From Streptomyces venezuelae (GTDB taxonomy: Bacteria; Actinomycetota; Actinomycetes; Streptomycetales; Streptomycetaceae): a stretch of DNA of 64,000 nucleotides. Positions 9,000 to 18,116 of this stretch are shown piece by piece (positions within the stretch are counted from its first letter, which is position 1; each line of letters opens with the position of its first letter). A program made the position numbers and the translations under genes. The DNA lies in assembly GCF_008642375.1 (NCBI RefSeq), contig NZ_CP029194.1:3410001-3474000 (forward strand), in the 5' to 3' direction. The notes under the pieces were generated by a model. The model was not told the DNA's origin and searched no databases. It saw only the letters and a list, made by a program, of their open reading frames with translations.

Positions 9000-10349
9000 A
9001 TGAATGCCATGGGGGTGCGCTGGACGGCTGAAGAGGTGCTGGCACTGGCTCCTGACGATGCCTCGCGCAGAGCGGGGAGCGAGCTGGGCACGGCCGGACC
9101 GTGGTCGGACACGGGGCGCGGCGAGGGGGCGCTCTGGGGCCGGTGCGGGGGCAGCGGCGGCCGGTCGTACGAGACGGCCGTCGACCTCACCGGGCCCGCG
9201 TACGAGTGCGGTTGCCCCAGCCGGAAGCTCCCCTGCAAGCACGCGCTGGGACTGCTGCTGCTCCAGGCGTCCGACCCGGCGGCGGTCGCGGACGGCACCC
9301 CGCCGGAATGGGCGGCGCCCTGGCTCGCGAAGCGCCGGGACAGGGGTGCCGGGAGCACGGCCCGGCCCGCCGGGACGGGCTCCTCCGGGGCCGTGGCCGA
9401 TCCCGAGGCCGCGCGCCGCAGGGCCGAGCGCAGGGCGGCCCGGATCACCGCGGGCGCGGAGGAGCTGGAGCAGCGGCTCGCCGACCTGCTCCGCGGCGGC
9501 CTGGCCACGGCGGAGCGGAGCGGGTACGGCCTCTGGGAGGAGACCGCGGCCCGCATGGTCGACGCCCAGGCGCCGGGACTCGCGGGCCGGGTCCGGGAGC
9601 TGGGCGCGATACCGGGCTCGGGTCCCGGCTGGCCCGTGCGCCTCCTGGAGGAGTGCGCGCTCACCCATCTCCTCGACCGGGCCTGGCTCGCCGCCGACCG
9701 GCTGCCCGCCGGCTTCGCCACGACCGTGCGGACCCGGGTCGGTCTCACCGTCCCGGCCGACGGCGTCCCGGTGCGCGACCACTGGCTCGTCCTCGCGCAG
9801 TACGACACGGCCGACGCCCGGCTGACCACCCGGCGCGTCTGGCTGTACGGGGCCGCGACCGGACGGACGGTGTTCCTCCTCTCCTTCGGCGCGGCAGGCC
9901 GGGCCCCTGCCATCGCCCTTCCCGTGGGCGCGCTGCTCGACGGCGAGCTGACGCCGTACACGGGCGCCGGCCGGCTGCGCGCGGAGCCGGGCGAGCACCT
10001 CGTCCCGGTCGACGCCCCCGCCTCCCCGCCGCCCGGCGGGCCCGTGGGCGAGGCCCTCGACGCGTACGGGCGCGCGCTGAGCGAGGACCCGTGGCTGGAG
10101 TCCTGGCCCGTGACGCTGCGCCAGGTCGTCCCGGCGCGCGCGGAGTACGGCTGGCAGCTCGCCGACGCGGACGGCCGCGAGGCCCTGCCACTGACGCCCG
10201 CCGCGCAGAACCGGCCCGGGCTCTGGCGTCTCGTCGCTCTCTCCGGCGGCGCTCCCCTGACCGTCTTCGGCGAGTGCGGCCACCGGGGCTTCACCCCGCT
10301 CGCCGCCTGGTCGGCGGAGGCCCCGGCCGAGACGGTCCCCCTCATATGA
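9000..10349 (+). CDS. SWIM zinc-finger protein
   Basis: 449 residues. The SWIM motif CxCx6CxH uses Cys70, Cys72, Cys79 and His81 (ECGCPSRKLPCKHALG). SWIM domains bind zinc and mediate DNA or protein contacts. The rest is a large helical and beta domain without a known catalytic motif. A Gly/Arg/Ala-rich linker of about 40 residues follows the finger. The ATG at 9000 is chosen because a perfect damage-type promoter ends 7 nt upstream and no ribosome site exists; a second Met at residue 4 is possible. The DUF5691 gene follows after 37 nt, forming a two-gene operon. SWIM and DUF5691 proteins commonly accompany MoxR/DUF5682/vWA genes. Confidence 0.88.
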   Translation: MNAMGVRWTAEEVLALAPDDASRRAGSELGTAGPWSDTGRGEGALWGRCGGSGGRSYETAVDLTGPAYECGCPSRKLPCKHALGLLLLQASDPAAVADGTPPEWAAPWLAKRRDRGAGSTARPAGTGSSGAVADPEAARRRAERRAARITAGAEELEQRLADLLRGGLATAERSGYGLWEETAARMVDAQAPGLAGRVRELGAIPGSGPGWPVRLLEECALTHLLDRAWLAADRLPAGFATTVRTRVGLTVPADGVPVRDHWLVLAQYDTADARLTTRRVWLYGAATGRTVFLLSFGAAGRAPAIALPVGALLDGELTPYTGAGRLRAEPGEHLVPVDAPASPPPGGPVGEALDAYGRALSEDPWLESWPVTLRQVVPARAEYGWQLADADGREALPLTPAAQNRPGLWRLVALSGGAPLTVFGECGHRGFTPLAAWSAEAPAETVPLI

Positions 10350-10386
10350 CGGCCCGCCACCTCCCCCGACCGCACGGAGGACCTCG

Positions 10387-12123
10387 ATGAACACGCGCGC
10401 GACGCCCCCGGCCCCGTACACCGCGAGCTCGGACAGCGGCGGCGACGGCGGCCGTGGCGGTGACACCGACGACAGCGCTCGCCTCTGGGAGGAGCTCGTC
10501 ACCTCCGCACTGCTCGGCACGGACCGACGGCCGCCCACGGCCCTCGCGGGCACGACCGGCGCGGGCACGCCGGGCGCCGGCCCGGCGGGCGGGGACCTCG
10601 CGGGTACGCTGCTCGACGCCGCCGCGCTGCACACCGTACGGCGCAGGGCGGGGCTGCGCCCCGGGCCCGCCGCGCCCCCGCTCGACCCCGCGCCGGAGGA
10701 CCCGCGCCGGCCGCTGCCCGAGGCGGCCCGGAGGCGGCTCGACCAGCTCCTCGCCGGGCGGGCCGCGCCGTCGCCCGCGGCCGGGAGGCGCGGGGCCGCT
10801 CCCGACCTCGCCGAACTGCTGCCCCAGTGGCTGACCCTCGCCAACGAGCGCGGGTACAAGGCACCGCCCGCCGCCCTGCCCGCCCTGCTCGACGCGGCCA
10901 GGGCCCGCACCGACCTGCGCCCCCACGCCCTCCGGCTCGCCGGGCCGCGCGGCCTGTGGCTGGCCTCCCTCAACCCCGAGTGGCGGTTCGCCCTGCGCGG
11001 TGCGGGCGCGGCCGGCCGTCTCCCGTCCCCCGAGGACTCCGAGGGCGTCAGGGCCCTGTGGGACGAGGGCCTGTTCGCCGAGCGGGTCGCGCTGCTGGCC
11101 GCCGTACGGACCGGGGACGCGGCGGCCGGTCGCGCCCTCCTGGCGTCCACCTGGACCGCCGAGCGCGCGGAGGACCGGCTGATGTTCCTGGACTCGCTGC
11201 GGACCGGGCTCTCCGACGCGGACGAGGAGTTCCTGGAGGCCGCCCTCGCCGACCGCAGCCGCAACGTCCGCGCGACCGCCGCCGAACTGCTCGCCGCCCT
11301 GCCCGCCTCGGCGTTCGCGGGCCGGATGGCCGGCCGGGCCGCCACCTGCGTCGGCCTCGACCGGACGGCGGAGTCGCCCACGATCTCCGTCGAGGCGCCG
11401 CACGAGTGCGACGCGGCGATGGAGCGCGACGGTGTCGTGGCGACCCCGCCGGCGGGGCGGGGCGAGCGTTCCTGGTGGCTGGGCCAGCTCGTCGAGGCCG
11501 CCCCCCTCGCCTGCTGGATCACCCGGTTCGGCGGACGGACCCCGGAGGAGATCGTGGCCCTGCCGGTCGCCGACGACTGGCAGGGCGAACTGCACGCCGC
11601 CTGGTGCCGGGCGGCCGTACGGCAGCGGGACGCGTCCTGGTCCCGCGCGCTGCTCGGCGCCCCCGCCGTGCCGCCCGCCACCGGCCCCGGGACCTCGTCG
11701 CTGGCCGAGCGTGCCCAGCTCCTCGCGACGCTCCCGGCGGACGAGCGGGCCCACTGGGTCGCCGCCTTCGTCGCCGCCCACGGCCTGTCGGAAGCCTTCC
11801 AACTGCTCGGTGTCTGCGCCGTGCCCTGGGCCGGGCCGCTGGGCGCCGCCGTGATCGACGCCCTCGACATCGCCCGGGACGCGGGCAGTTATCCCTGGAG
11901 CTTCAGCGGGGTGATGGGACTCGCCGAGCGCTGTCTCTCCCCGGAGGCGGCGCGCCACCTGGACTCCCTGACGGCCCTGCCCGACGAGGAGGAGGACGCC
12001 GCGCCCGGCGCGGGCGGCTACTGGTCCGAGGCCTTCCAGCGCCTGGTCTCCACCCTCCGGCTGCGCGCCGCGATGCACGCCGAGCTCAGCGGCGGTCCCG
12101 AGCCCACCGGGGCCGCCACCTGA
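10387..12123 (+). CDS. DUF5691 family protein, MoxR-cluster associated
   Basis: 578 residues. The start follows GGAGG at 10376-10380. After a ~30-residue disordered N-terminus comes LWEELVTSALLGTDRRPP, typical of the family. The body is Ala/Leu/Arg-rich and probably all-helical with HEAT-like repeats: LDSLRTGLSDADEEFLEAALADRSRNVRATAAELLAALP resembles a HEAT motif. No catalytic motif is seen. It is likely a scaffold or substrate-recognition partner for the AAA/vWA machinery encoded on the other arm. It ends before a shared terminator with the convergent icmB-like gene. Confidence 0.85.
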   Translation: MNTRATPPAPYTASSDSGGDGGRGGDTDDSARLWEELVTSALLGTDRRPPTALAGTTGAGTPGAGPAGGDLAGTLLDAAALHTVRRRAGLRPGPAAPPLDPAPEDPRRPLPEAARRRLDQLLAGRAAPSPAAGRRGAAPDLAELLPQWLTLANERGYKAPPAALPALLDAARARTDLRPHALRLAGPRGLWLASLNPEWRFALRGAGAAGRLPSPEDSEGVRALWDEGLFAERVALLAAVRTGDAAAGRALLASTWTAERAEDRLMFLDSLRTGLSDADEEFLEAALADRSRNVRATAAELLAALPASAFAGRMAGRAATCVGLDRTAESPTISVEAPHECDAAMERDGVVATPPAGRGERSWWLGQLVEAAPLACWITRFGGRTPEEIVALPVADDWQGELHAAWCRAAVRQRDASWSRALLGAPAVPPATGPGTSSLAERAQLLATLPADERAHWVAAFVAAHGLSEAFQLLGVCAVPWAGPLGAAVIDALDIARDAGSYPWSFSGVMGLAERCLSPEAARHLDSLTALPDEEEDAAPGAGGYWSEAFQRLVSTLRLRAAMHAELSGGPEPTGAAT

Positions 12124-12140
12124 CGGGACGGCACACGTCG

Positions 12141-12168
12141 AAGGGCCCCTCCCGAAGGGAAGGGCCCT
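12141..12168. terminator. Bidirectional terminator
   Basis: AGGGCCC(C)TCCC - GAAG - GGGA-AGGGCCCT stem-loop between the convergent DUF5691 and icmB-like genes. Confidence 0.8.
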
Positions 12169-12208
12169 GACAGACGAGACACCCGAAGGCGCACGGATGT
12201 ACGACGGG

Positions 12209-12616
12209 TCAGGCCGCCACGCGGACGTTCGCGTTCACCCATTCGACGATGGAAGCGGTCGTCGCGCCCGGCGTGAAGATCTCCGCCACGCCCTTCTCCT
12301 TGAGCGGCGCGATGTCCGCGTCCGGGATGATGCCGCCGCCGAAGACCTTGATGTCCTCCGCGTCCCGGTCCTTGAGCAGTTCCAGGACCTTCACGAAGAG
12401 CGTGTTGTGCGCGCCCGAGAGAATGGAGAGACCGATCGCGTCGGCGTCCTCCTGGATCGCGGTGTCGACGATCTGCTCGGGAGTCTGGTGGAGACCGGTG
12501 TAGATGACCTCCATACCGGCATCGCGCAGCGCCCGCGCGATCACCTTGGCCCCGCGATCGTGGCCGTCGAGGCCCGGCTTGGCGACCACCACGCGGATCG
12601 GACCGGTCACACCCAT
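12209..12616 (-). CDS. icmB: Cobalamin-binding small subunit of acyl-CoA mutase
   Basis: 135 residues starting [19 protein letters not shown]. It has the B12-binding signature DxHxxG (DGHDRG) for the cobalt-ligating His, SxL (SIL in GLSILSGAH) and the GG motif (VFGGGIIPD). Length and sequence fit the free-standing small subunit of isobutyryl-CoA mutase of Streptomyces, which works with a separately encoded large subunit to interconvert isobutyryl- and butyryl-CoA. An in-frame upstream Met would add 22 atypical residues, so the Met at 12614-12616 is preferred. The large subunit is not in this window. Confidence 0.85.
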   Translation of the reverse strand: MGVTGPIRVVVAKPGLDGHDRGAKVIARALRDAGMEVIYTGLHQTPEQIVDTAIQEDADAIGLSILSGAHNTLFVKVLELLKDRDAEDIKVFGGGIIPDADIAPLKEKGVAEIFTPGATTASIVEWVNANVRVAA

Positions 12617-12917
12617 CACTGCCTCCACATGCGACCCCCGCGCTTGATTGCCGGGGCGGTGAACGAACGTTATCTCCAGCATCCCGCAAGCGGCCGTTTC
12701 ACGGTGGCGAGGGAGGGGGAAATCACACGTGGGACATGTTCGCTCTGCGCCGTTCCCCGCTTAGGGCCCTCCTCCTGGGCCCACCAGCCGCAAGCGGGGC
12801 CCGGTCGCAAGGGAGCCGCGAGGAGGTCGCCGTACCTCCGCGCCGCCGTCCGTGCGGCGCGGAGGTACGGCGTACCTCCGTACGGTCCGGCCCCGCGTGC
12901 CGCTCGGGAGGCCGACG
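12617..12917. other. Divergent intergenic region icmB-lipase
   Basis: 301 bp with no gene. The right half carries two related palindromes (GGAGGT..ACCTCC type) that together form a 19-bp-arm perfect inverted repeat, described separately. The left half next to icmB holds GAACGAACGTT and no clear promoter. Confidence 0.6.
12822..12880. repeat. Nested palindromes upstream of the lipase gene
   Basis: GGAGGT-CGCC-GTACCTCC (12822-12839) and GGAGGTAC-GGC-GTACCTCC (12861-12879) are two copies of one palindromic element. In addition 12828-12846 and 12854-12872 are perfect 19-bp inverted arms around a 7-nt loop. The block ends 38 bp before the lipase start. It may be a double operator for a dimeric repressor. 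Confidence 0.7.
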
Positions 12918-13757
12918 ATGGAGCTCTCCAAGGTCACCGCCCTGATGAAGGCCACCGCCTTGGAGCTCGCGATCCTCACCGGGCATCTCGTCCTCTACCC
13001 CTCCGGGATCGCGGCCGAGCGCCTCTCCCCCTCCTGTCCCGCCACCGACCCGGCCGCCGGTGCCTCCACGGACCCGGCCACCGGTCCCGACGCGACGATC
13101 GCCCCGGGGATGCGCCCGGTCGTCCTGCTGCACGGCTTCGTCGACAACCGCTCCGTCTTCGTCCTGTTGCGCCGTGTCCTCAACCGGCACGGCCGTGGCT
13201 GCGTCGAGTCGCTCAACTACTCGCCGCTCACCTGCGACCTGCGGAGCGCCGCCGAGCTGCTCGGGCGGCGGGTGGAGGAGATCCGCGCCCGCACGGGACA
13301 CGCCGAGGTCGACATCGTCGGGCACAGCCTGGGCGGGCTCGTCGCCCGTTATTACGTACAGCGCCTGGGCGGTGACACCAGGGTGCGTACCCTCGTCATG
13401 CTCGGCACCCCGCACTCCGGCACCACCGTGGCCCCGCTCGCCGACGCCCATCCGCTGGTGCGGCAGATGCGCCCCGGTTCGCCGGTCCTGCGGGAGCTGG
13501 CCGGCCCCGCGCCCGGCTGCCGGACGCGGTTCGTGAGCTTCTGGAGCGATCTCGACCAGGTGATGGTGCCGGTCGAGACCGCGCGCCTCGACCACCCCGA
13601 CCTTCTCGTGCACAACGTCCGGGTCAGCGGCATCGGCCATCTCGCGCTGCCCGTCCACCCGACGGTGGCCGCCGGGGTGCTCGGCGCCCTGGACGCCGGC
13701 GGACCGGTGGCTCCGGGCGCTCACGAAGGGGAACCCGGCGCAACCTCGGTCGCCTGA
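12918..13757 (+). CDS. Alpha/beta-hydrolase lipase/esterase
   Basis: 279 residues. The ATG is preceded by GGGAGG. The N-terminal hydrophobic helix (LMKATALELAILTGHLVLYP) may anchor or export the protein. The oxyanion segment is VVLLHGFVDNRSVF, the nucleophile elbow GHSLGG, the acid is probably in FVSFWSDLDQVM, and the catalytic His is in GIGHLALP. It resembles the triacylglycerol-lipase-like hydrolases next to the icmB and M23 genes in Streptomyces. Its natural substrate is not known. Confidence 0.85.
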   Translation: MELSKVTALMKATALELAILTGHLVLYPSGIAAERLSPSCPATDPAAGASTDPATGPDATIAPGMRPVVLLHGFVDNRSVFVLLRRVLNRHGRGCVESLNYSPLTCDLRSAAELLGRRVEEIRARTGHAEVDIVGHSLGGLVARYYVQRLGGDTRVRTLVMLGTPHSGTTVAPLADAHPLVRQMRPGSPVLRELAGPAPGCRTRFVSFWSDLDQVMVPVETARLDHPDLLVHNVRVSGIGHLALPVHPTVAAGVLGALDAGGPVAPGAHEGEPGATSVA

Positions 13758-13877
13758 CGTCTTCTCGCCACACCCTGTTCTTCGAACGTTCCTCGAACAC
13801 AAGGCCAAAGCTCTACCCGCGAGCTGGCGAAACACGGCCGATTGCCCGTTTCCTGCGCGGGCAAACCCCTCCGAAGA

Positions 13878-13907
13878 TTGTCGGTTGCGCATACCGCCGG
13901 GTACAGT
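13878..13907 (+). promoter_or_regulatory. Vegetative-type promoter of the M23 peptidase gene
   Basis: TTGTCG (13878-13883), 18 nt, TACAGT (13902-13907) fits a HrdB-type -35/-10 pair about 80 bp upstream of the start codon. Confidence 0.5.
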
Positions 13908-13986
13908 CGCGCCACTGCTTCCCCCGGGACACCCCTCATCGGGACCGCCCCGGAATGGTCCTGCTGCCGAGGCGAGAGAGACGTTG

Positions 13987-15591
13987 GTGAACGACCAGCA
14001 CCCCCACGCCGGGTACGTCGGAGACGACGCCCACACCACAGGCAGTTTCGCCGTCGACCCGCTGTTCGGTGCCTACCCCGCGGGTCAGACCGACCACAGC
14101 GGCCAGTGGGACTTCGGCCAGTACGGGATGACCGGTCAGTACGACACCGCAGGACAGCAGCAGCAGTACGACACGACCGGCCAGTGGAACACCACGGGCC
14201 AGTGGGACACGTCGGGCCAGTGGCAGTCCGTCGACCAGTACGGCACCACCGCCACGCACACCGCGTACGACACCGCCGGGCAGCAGTACGACACCACCGG
14301 ACAGTGGGACGCCTCCGCCTGGAACGACGCCCAGCAGACCGGCCGGTACGAGACCGTCCACGCCGCTTACGCCGCCCAGGGCACTGGGGGCACCTCCCAT
14401 GCCGGAGGCTATGAGGCGTACGACGCCACGGGCCAGTGGGCCGCCCCCGCCTTCGCGACGGAGACCGGCGCCTACGACGCGACCGCCTGGAACCAGGCGG
14501 CCCCCGAGGCCGAAGCGGTCGTCCCCCAGCAGTACACCCCGCAGCCGGAGCACACCGCCGAGTTCGCCTTCGACTACGCCCACGAGCAGGCGACGGAGGC
14601 GCAGACCGAGTACGCCTATGCCGACGAGCTCGTGGACGTCCTCGACGACTCCGCCCACGGCGCCGCCGAGCCTGCCGAGGAGTTCGTCGCCGGGCCCACG
14701 GACGAGTTCGTCACCGAGTCCGAGGACGAGTTCGCCGACGAGCCCGTCGCCGAGGCCGCCGCCGACCCCTACGTCGAGCTCCGCACGGAGACCCCGCTCG
14801 CCGGCCGCCCCGTGCGCCGCGGCGCGGGCAGCAGCCGCGGCCGCCGCCGTACCCCCGCGAAACGGTCCGCCCTGCTGACCGTCGCCGTCCCCTCCGCCTG
14901 CGTCATGGGTGTCGCCGGCATCGCCGCCGCCTCCGTCAGCGGGCTCACCAACCCCACCGAAGACGGCGGCAAGAAGGACAGCACCACCACCCTCGCCGCG
15001 GCCGACCCCGGTTCCGTCAAGCAGGTCGCCGCCAACAGCGCGCTGGACACCCAGCTCGCCGCGCTCAGCGAGGACGCCCGCGACTTCGGCGACCGCGCGA
15101 GCCGCACCCAGGAGCGCATCGACCTCCGCGTCCGCCAGGAAGCCGAGAAGAAGAAGCGCGAGGAGGAAGCGGCCCGCAAGGAGGCCCTGCGCCCCAAGTT
15201 CAGCCTGCCGGTGGAACTCCACCGGCTCAGCGCGCGCTTCGGCCAGTCCGGCGTCAACTGGATGTCCGTGCACACCGGCATCGACTTCCCCGTGCAGACC
15301 GGCACACCCGTCATGGCCGCGACGGACGGCACCGTCCGCACCCAGATCAACAGCGCCTACGGCAACATGGTGATCGTGACCGCCCCGGACGGCACCGAGA
15401 CCTGGTACTGCCACCTCAGCAGCGCCAAGATCCGCTACGGCCAGGTCAAGGCCGGCGACGTCATCGCGTACTCCGGCGACACCGGCAACTCCACCGGCCC
15501 CCACCTCCACTTCGAGGTCCGCCCGGGCGGCGGCTACGCCATCGACCCGCTGGCCTGGCTGCGCAGCCACGGTCTCGACCCGACCAGCTGA
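13987..15591 (+). CDS. Membrane-anchored M23 (LytM) peptidase
   Basis: 534 residues from a GTG start at 13987 with GAGAGAG upstream. The first ~160 residues are cytoplasmic-type low complexity made of YDTTGQW-like repeats, followed by a Glu/Asp-rich stretch. An Arg-rich segment precedes a single membrane helix (LLTVAVPSACVMGVAGIAAASV, about residue 295). A coiled coil with QERIDLRVRQEAEKKKREEEAARKE follows. The C-terminal LytM domain has HTGIDFPV (HxxxD zinc ligands) and GPHLHFEV (HxH), so the metal site is intact. It should cleave peptidoglycan cross-bridges outside the membrane. It converges on pcrA. Confidence 0.9.
   Translation: MNDQHPHAGYVGDDAHTTGSFAVDPLFGAYPAGQTDHSGQWDFGQYGMTGQYDTAGQQQQYDTTGQWNTTGQWDTSGQWQSVDQYGTTATHTAYDTAGQQYDTTGQWDASAWNDAQQTGRYETVHAAYAAQGTGGTSHAGGYEAYDATGQWAAPAFATETGAYDATAWNQAAPEAEAVVPQQYTPQPEHTAEFAFDYAHEQATEAQTEYAYADELVDVLDDSAHGAAEPAEEFVAGPTDEFVTESEDEFADEPVAEAAADPYVELRTETPLAGRPVRRGAGSSRGRRRTPAKRSALLTVAVPSACVMGVAGIAAASVSGLTNPTEDGGKKDSTTTLAAADPGSVKQVAANSALDTQLAALSEDARDFGDRASRTQERIDLRVRQEAEKKKREEEAARKEALRPKFSLPVELHRLSARFGQSGVNWMSVHTGIDFPVQTGTPVMAATDGTVRTQINSAYGNMVIVTAPDGTETWYCHLSSAKIRYGQVKAGDVIAYSGDTGNSTGPHLHFEVRPGGGYAIDPLAWLRSHGLDPTS
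14098..14360 (+). repeat. GQW(D/N)TTG coding repeats in the M23 peptidase
   Basis: Degenerate tandem units encoding (Y/W)DT(T/A)GQ(W/Q/Y) occur about ten times in the N-terminal cytoplasmic tail, for example GQWDFGQYG, GQYDTAGQQ, GQWNTTGQW and GQWDTSGQW. Confidence 0.8.
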
Positions 15592-15620
15592 CCTTCACCC
15601 GCCGACGTGCGTACGAGAGA

Positions 15621-15644
15621 GGGCCCCGGCCGAAGCCGGGGCCC
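15621..15644. terminator. Bidirectional terminator
   Basis: Perfect 10-bp stem GGGCCCCGGC / GCCGGGGCCC with CGAA loop between the convergent M23 peptidase gene and pcrA. Confidence 0.85.
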
Positions 15645-15659
15645 TTCCCGTGCGTGCCG

Positions 15660-18107
15660 CTACAACTTCTCGACCGGCGCGTACCGCAGGAGCAGCCGCT
15701 TCGGCTTCTCGTCGCCGAAGTCGATCGTCGCCTGGGCGTCCGCGCCGACCCCCGTCACCGCGGTGACCGTGCCGAGACCGAACTGGTCGTGCGTGACGCG
15801 GTCGCCGATCGCGAGCGTGATCACCGGCTTCTCGCCGGCGCGCCGGGTGGCGAAGCCCGACGGACCGGAACGCGCCCGGGAGGAGGAGAGCGAGGAGGTG
15901 ATGCCCGAGGTCGGCCCGGCGGGCTTCGCCATCGGGCCGGTCCGCTTCCACTCCAGGTACGCGGGCGGGATCTCCTCCAGGAAGCGCGAGGCCGGGTTGT
16001 ACGAGGGCTGGCCCCAGGCGCTGCGCATCGACGAGCGGGTGAGGTAGAGCCGCTCGCGGGCGCGCGTGATGCCGACGTACGCGAGGCGCCGCTCCTCCTC
16101 CAGCTCCTTCGCCTGGCCGAGGGCGCGCATGTGCGGGAAGACGCCGTCCTCCATGCCGGTGAGGAACACGACCGGGAACTCGAGGCCCTTGGCGGTGTGC
16201 AGGGTCATCAGCGTGATGACGCCCCGGCCCTCCTCGTCCTCGTCCGGGATCTGGTCGGAGTCGGCGACGAGGGCGACCTTCTCCAGGAACTCGGCGAGGG
16301 TGGCGGGCTCCTCGCCGCGCTCCTGCTCGAACTCGAGGGCGACGGCGGCGAGTTCCTGGAGGTTCTCGATCCGGGTCTCGTCCTGCGGGTCGGTCGAGGC
16401 CTGGAGCTCGGCCAGGTAGCCCGTGCGCTCCAGGACGGCCTCCAGGACGACGGCGGGGCCGGCGCCGGACTCGACGACGGTGCGCAGCTCGTCCATCAGC
16501 GCGTTGAAGCGCTTCACGGCGTTCGCCGAGCGCGCGGCCATGCCGTACGCCTCGTCGACCCGCTTGAGGGCCTGCGGGAAGGTGATCTTCTCGCGGAGGG
16601 AGAGGGCGTCGATCATCGCCTCGGCGCGCTCGCCGATGCCCCGCTTCGGGACGTTGAGGATCCGGCGCAGCGGGACGTTGTCCTCGGGGTTGGCGAGGAC
16701 GCGGAGGTACGCGAGGACGTCCCGTACCTCCTTGCGCTCGTAGAAGCGCACCCCGCCGACGACCTTGTAGGGCAGTCCGACGCGGATGAAGATCTCTTCG
16801 AAGACACGGGACTGGGCGTTGGTCCGGTAGAAGACGGCGACGTCGCCCGCCTTGACCTGGCCGGTGTCCGTGAGCCGGTCGATCTCGTCGGCGACGAACT
16901 GCGCCTCGTCGTGCTCGGTGTCGGCGACGTAGCCGGTGATCTGCGCGCCCGCGCCCGCGTTGGTCCAGAGGTTCTTGGGGCGGCGGGACTCGTTGCGCTC
17001 GATGACGGCGTTGGCGGCGGAGAGGATCGTCTGCGTGGAGCGGTAGTTCTGCTCCAGGAGGATCGTCGTCGCATCCGGGTAGTCCTCCTCGAACTGGAGG
17101 ATGTTGCGGATGGTCGCGCCGCGGAAGGCGTAGATCGACTGGTCGGCGTCGCCGACGACGCACAGCTCGGCCGGGCCGAGGTCCTCGTAGCCGGTGCCGA
17201 CGAGCTCCCGCACGAGCGTGTACTGGGCGTGGTTGGTGTCCTGGTACTCGTCGACGAGGACGTGGCGGAAGCGGCGGCGGTAGTGCTCGGCGACGTCGGG
17301 GAACGCCTGGAGCAGGTGGACCGTCGTCATGATGATGTCGTCGAAGTCCAGGGCGTTCGCCTCGCGCAGCCGCGCCTGGTACATCCGGTAGGCCTCGGCG
17401 AGGGTCTTCTCGAAACCGTCGGCCGCCTGGTCGGCGAAGGCCTCCTCGTCGATCAGCTCGTTCTTGAGGTTCGAGATCTTGGCACTGAAGGACTTCGGCG
17501 GGAACTTCTTCGGGTCGAGGTCCAGGTCGCGGCAGACCAGGGACATCAGGCGCTTGGAGTCGGCGGCGTCGTAGATCGAGAAGGACGAGGTGAAGCCGAG
17601 CCGCTTCGACTCGCGGCGCAGGATGCGCACGCACGCACTGTGGAAGGTCATGACCCACATGGCGTTGGCGCGCGGGCCGACGAGCTGCTCGACGCGCTCC
17701 TTCATCTCGCCGGCGGCCTTGTTGGTGAAGGTGATCGCCAGTATCTGGCCGGGGTGGACGTGCCGCGTGCCCAGGAGGTGGGCGATGCGGTGGGTCAGCA
17801 CCCGGGTCTTGCCGGAGCCGGCGCCGGCGACGATGAGCAGCGGGGTGTCGGTGTGGACGACGGCGGCGCGCTGCTGTTCGTTCAGCCCCTCCAGGAGCGC
17901 GGCGGGGTCGACGACGGGGCGCGCGGCGCCGTCGCGGTAGTACGCGTCCCGGGGCGGGGGCGCGTCGAAGTGCTCCCCGAAGAGGTCGTGCGGGACCTCC
18001 TCCGGGGCCGGGGCGCCGTGCTCGTGGTCCTCGGGCGGGGGCGGGGCCTCCCCCGAGGAGTGGTTCTGGAGGCCGGCCAGGAAGCTGTCGTCAAAGAGGC
18101 TGCTCAT
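15660..18107 (-). CDS. pcrA: ATP-dependent 3'-5' DNA helicase PcrA/UvrD
   Basis: 815 residues. After an acidic Pro-rich N-terminus of ~70 residues comes the superfamily 1 helicase core: LNEQQRAAVVH (Q motif), AGAGSGKTRVLTHRI (Walker A), LVDEYQDTN (Walker B), GDADQSIYAFRGA (motif III), LEQNYRST (motif IV) and LMTLHTAKGLEFPVVFLTGMEDG (motif V). VGITRARERLYL (motif VI) follows. It unwinds DNA in repair and replication-fork maintenance. The C-terminal ~100 residues are a disordered region plus a small Tudor-like domain. The promoter just upstream matches the RecA-independent DNA-damage consensus and its mRNA appears leaderless. Confidence 0.96.
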   Translation of the reverse strand: MSSLFDDSFLAGLQNHSSGEAPPPPEDHEHGAPAPEEVPHDLFGEHFDAPPPRDAYYRDGAARPVVDPAALLEGLNEQQRAAVVHTDTPLLIVAGAGSGKTRVLTHRIAHLLGTRHVHPGQILAITFTNKAAGEMKERVEQLVGPRANAMWVMTFHSACVRILRRESKRLGFTSSFSIYDAADSKRLMSLVCRDLDLDPKKFPPKSFSAKISNLKNELIDEEAFADQAADGFEKTLAEAYRMYQARLREANALDFDDIIMTTVHLLQAFPDVAEHYRRRFRHVLVDEYQDTNHAQYTLVRELVGTGYEDLGPAELCVVGDADQSIYAFRGATIRNILQFEEDYPDATTILLEQNYRSTQTILSAANAVIERNESRRPKNLWTNAGAGAQITGYVADTEHDEAQFVADEIDRLTDTGQVKAGDVAVFYRTNAQSRVFEEIFIRVGLPYKVVGGVRFYERKEVRDVLAYLRVLANPEDNVPLRRILNVPKRGIGERAEAMIDALSLREKITFPQALKRVDEAYGMAARSANAVKRFNALMDELRTVVESGAGPAVVLEAVLERTGYLAELQASTDPQDETRIENLQELAAVALEFEQERGEEPATLAEFLEKVALVADSDQIPDEDEEGRGVITLMTLHTAKGLEFPVVFLTGMEDGVFPHMRALGQAKELEEERRLAYVGITRARERLYLTRSSMRSAWGQPSYNPASRFLEEIPPAYLEWKRTGPMAKPAGPTSGITSSLSSSRARSGPSGFATRRAGEKPVITLAIGDRVTHDQFGLGTVTAVTGVGADAQATIDFGDEKPKRLLLRYAPVEKL

Positions 18108-18116
18108 CGCCTCACG

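Noticed and set aside
13778..13800. TCGAACGTTCCTCGAAC as a LexA/SOS box
   Set aside because: The actinobacterial SOS palindrome needs TCGAAC-N4-GTTCGA. Here the second half is a direct and not an inverted copy, and the adjacent genes are a lipase and a wall peptidase.
15660..18107. Very long open frame on the plus strand opposite pcrA
   Set aside because: High G+C genes leave the complementary frames open. It shows no family motif, no ribosome site, and the pcrA motifs on the other strand are complete.
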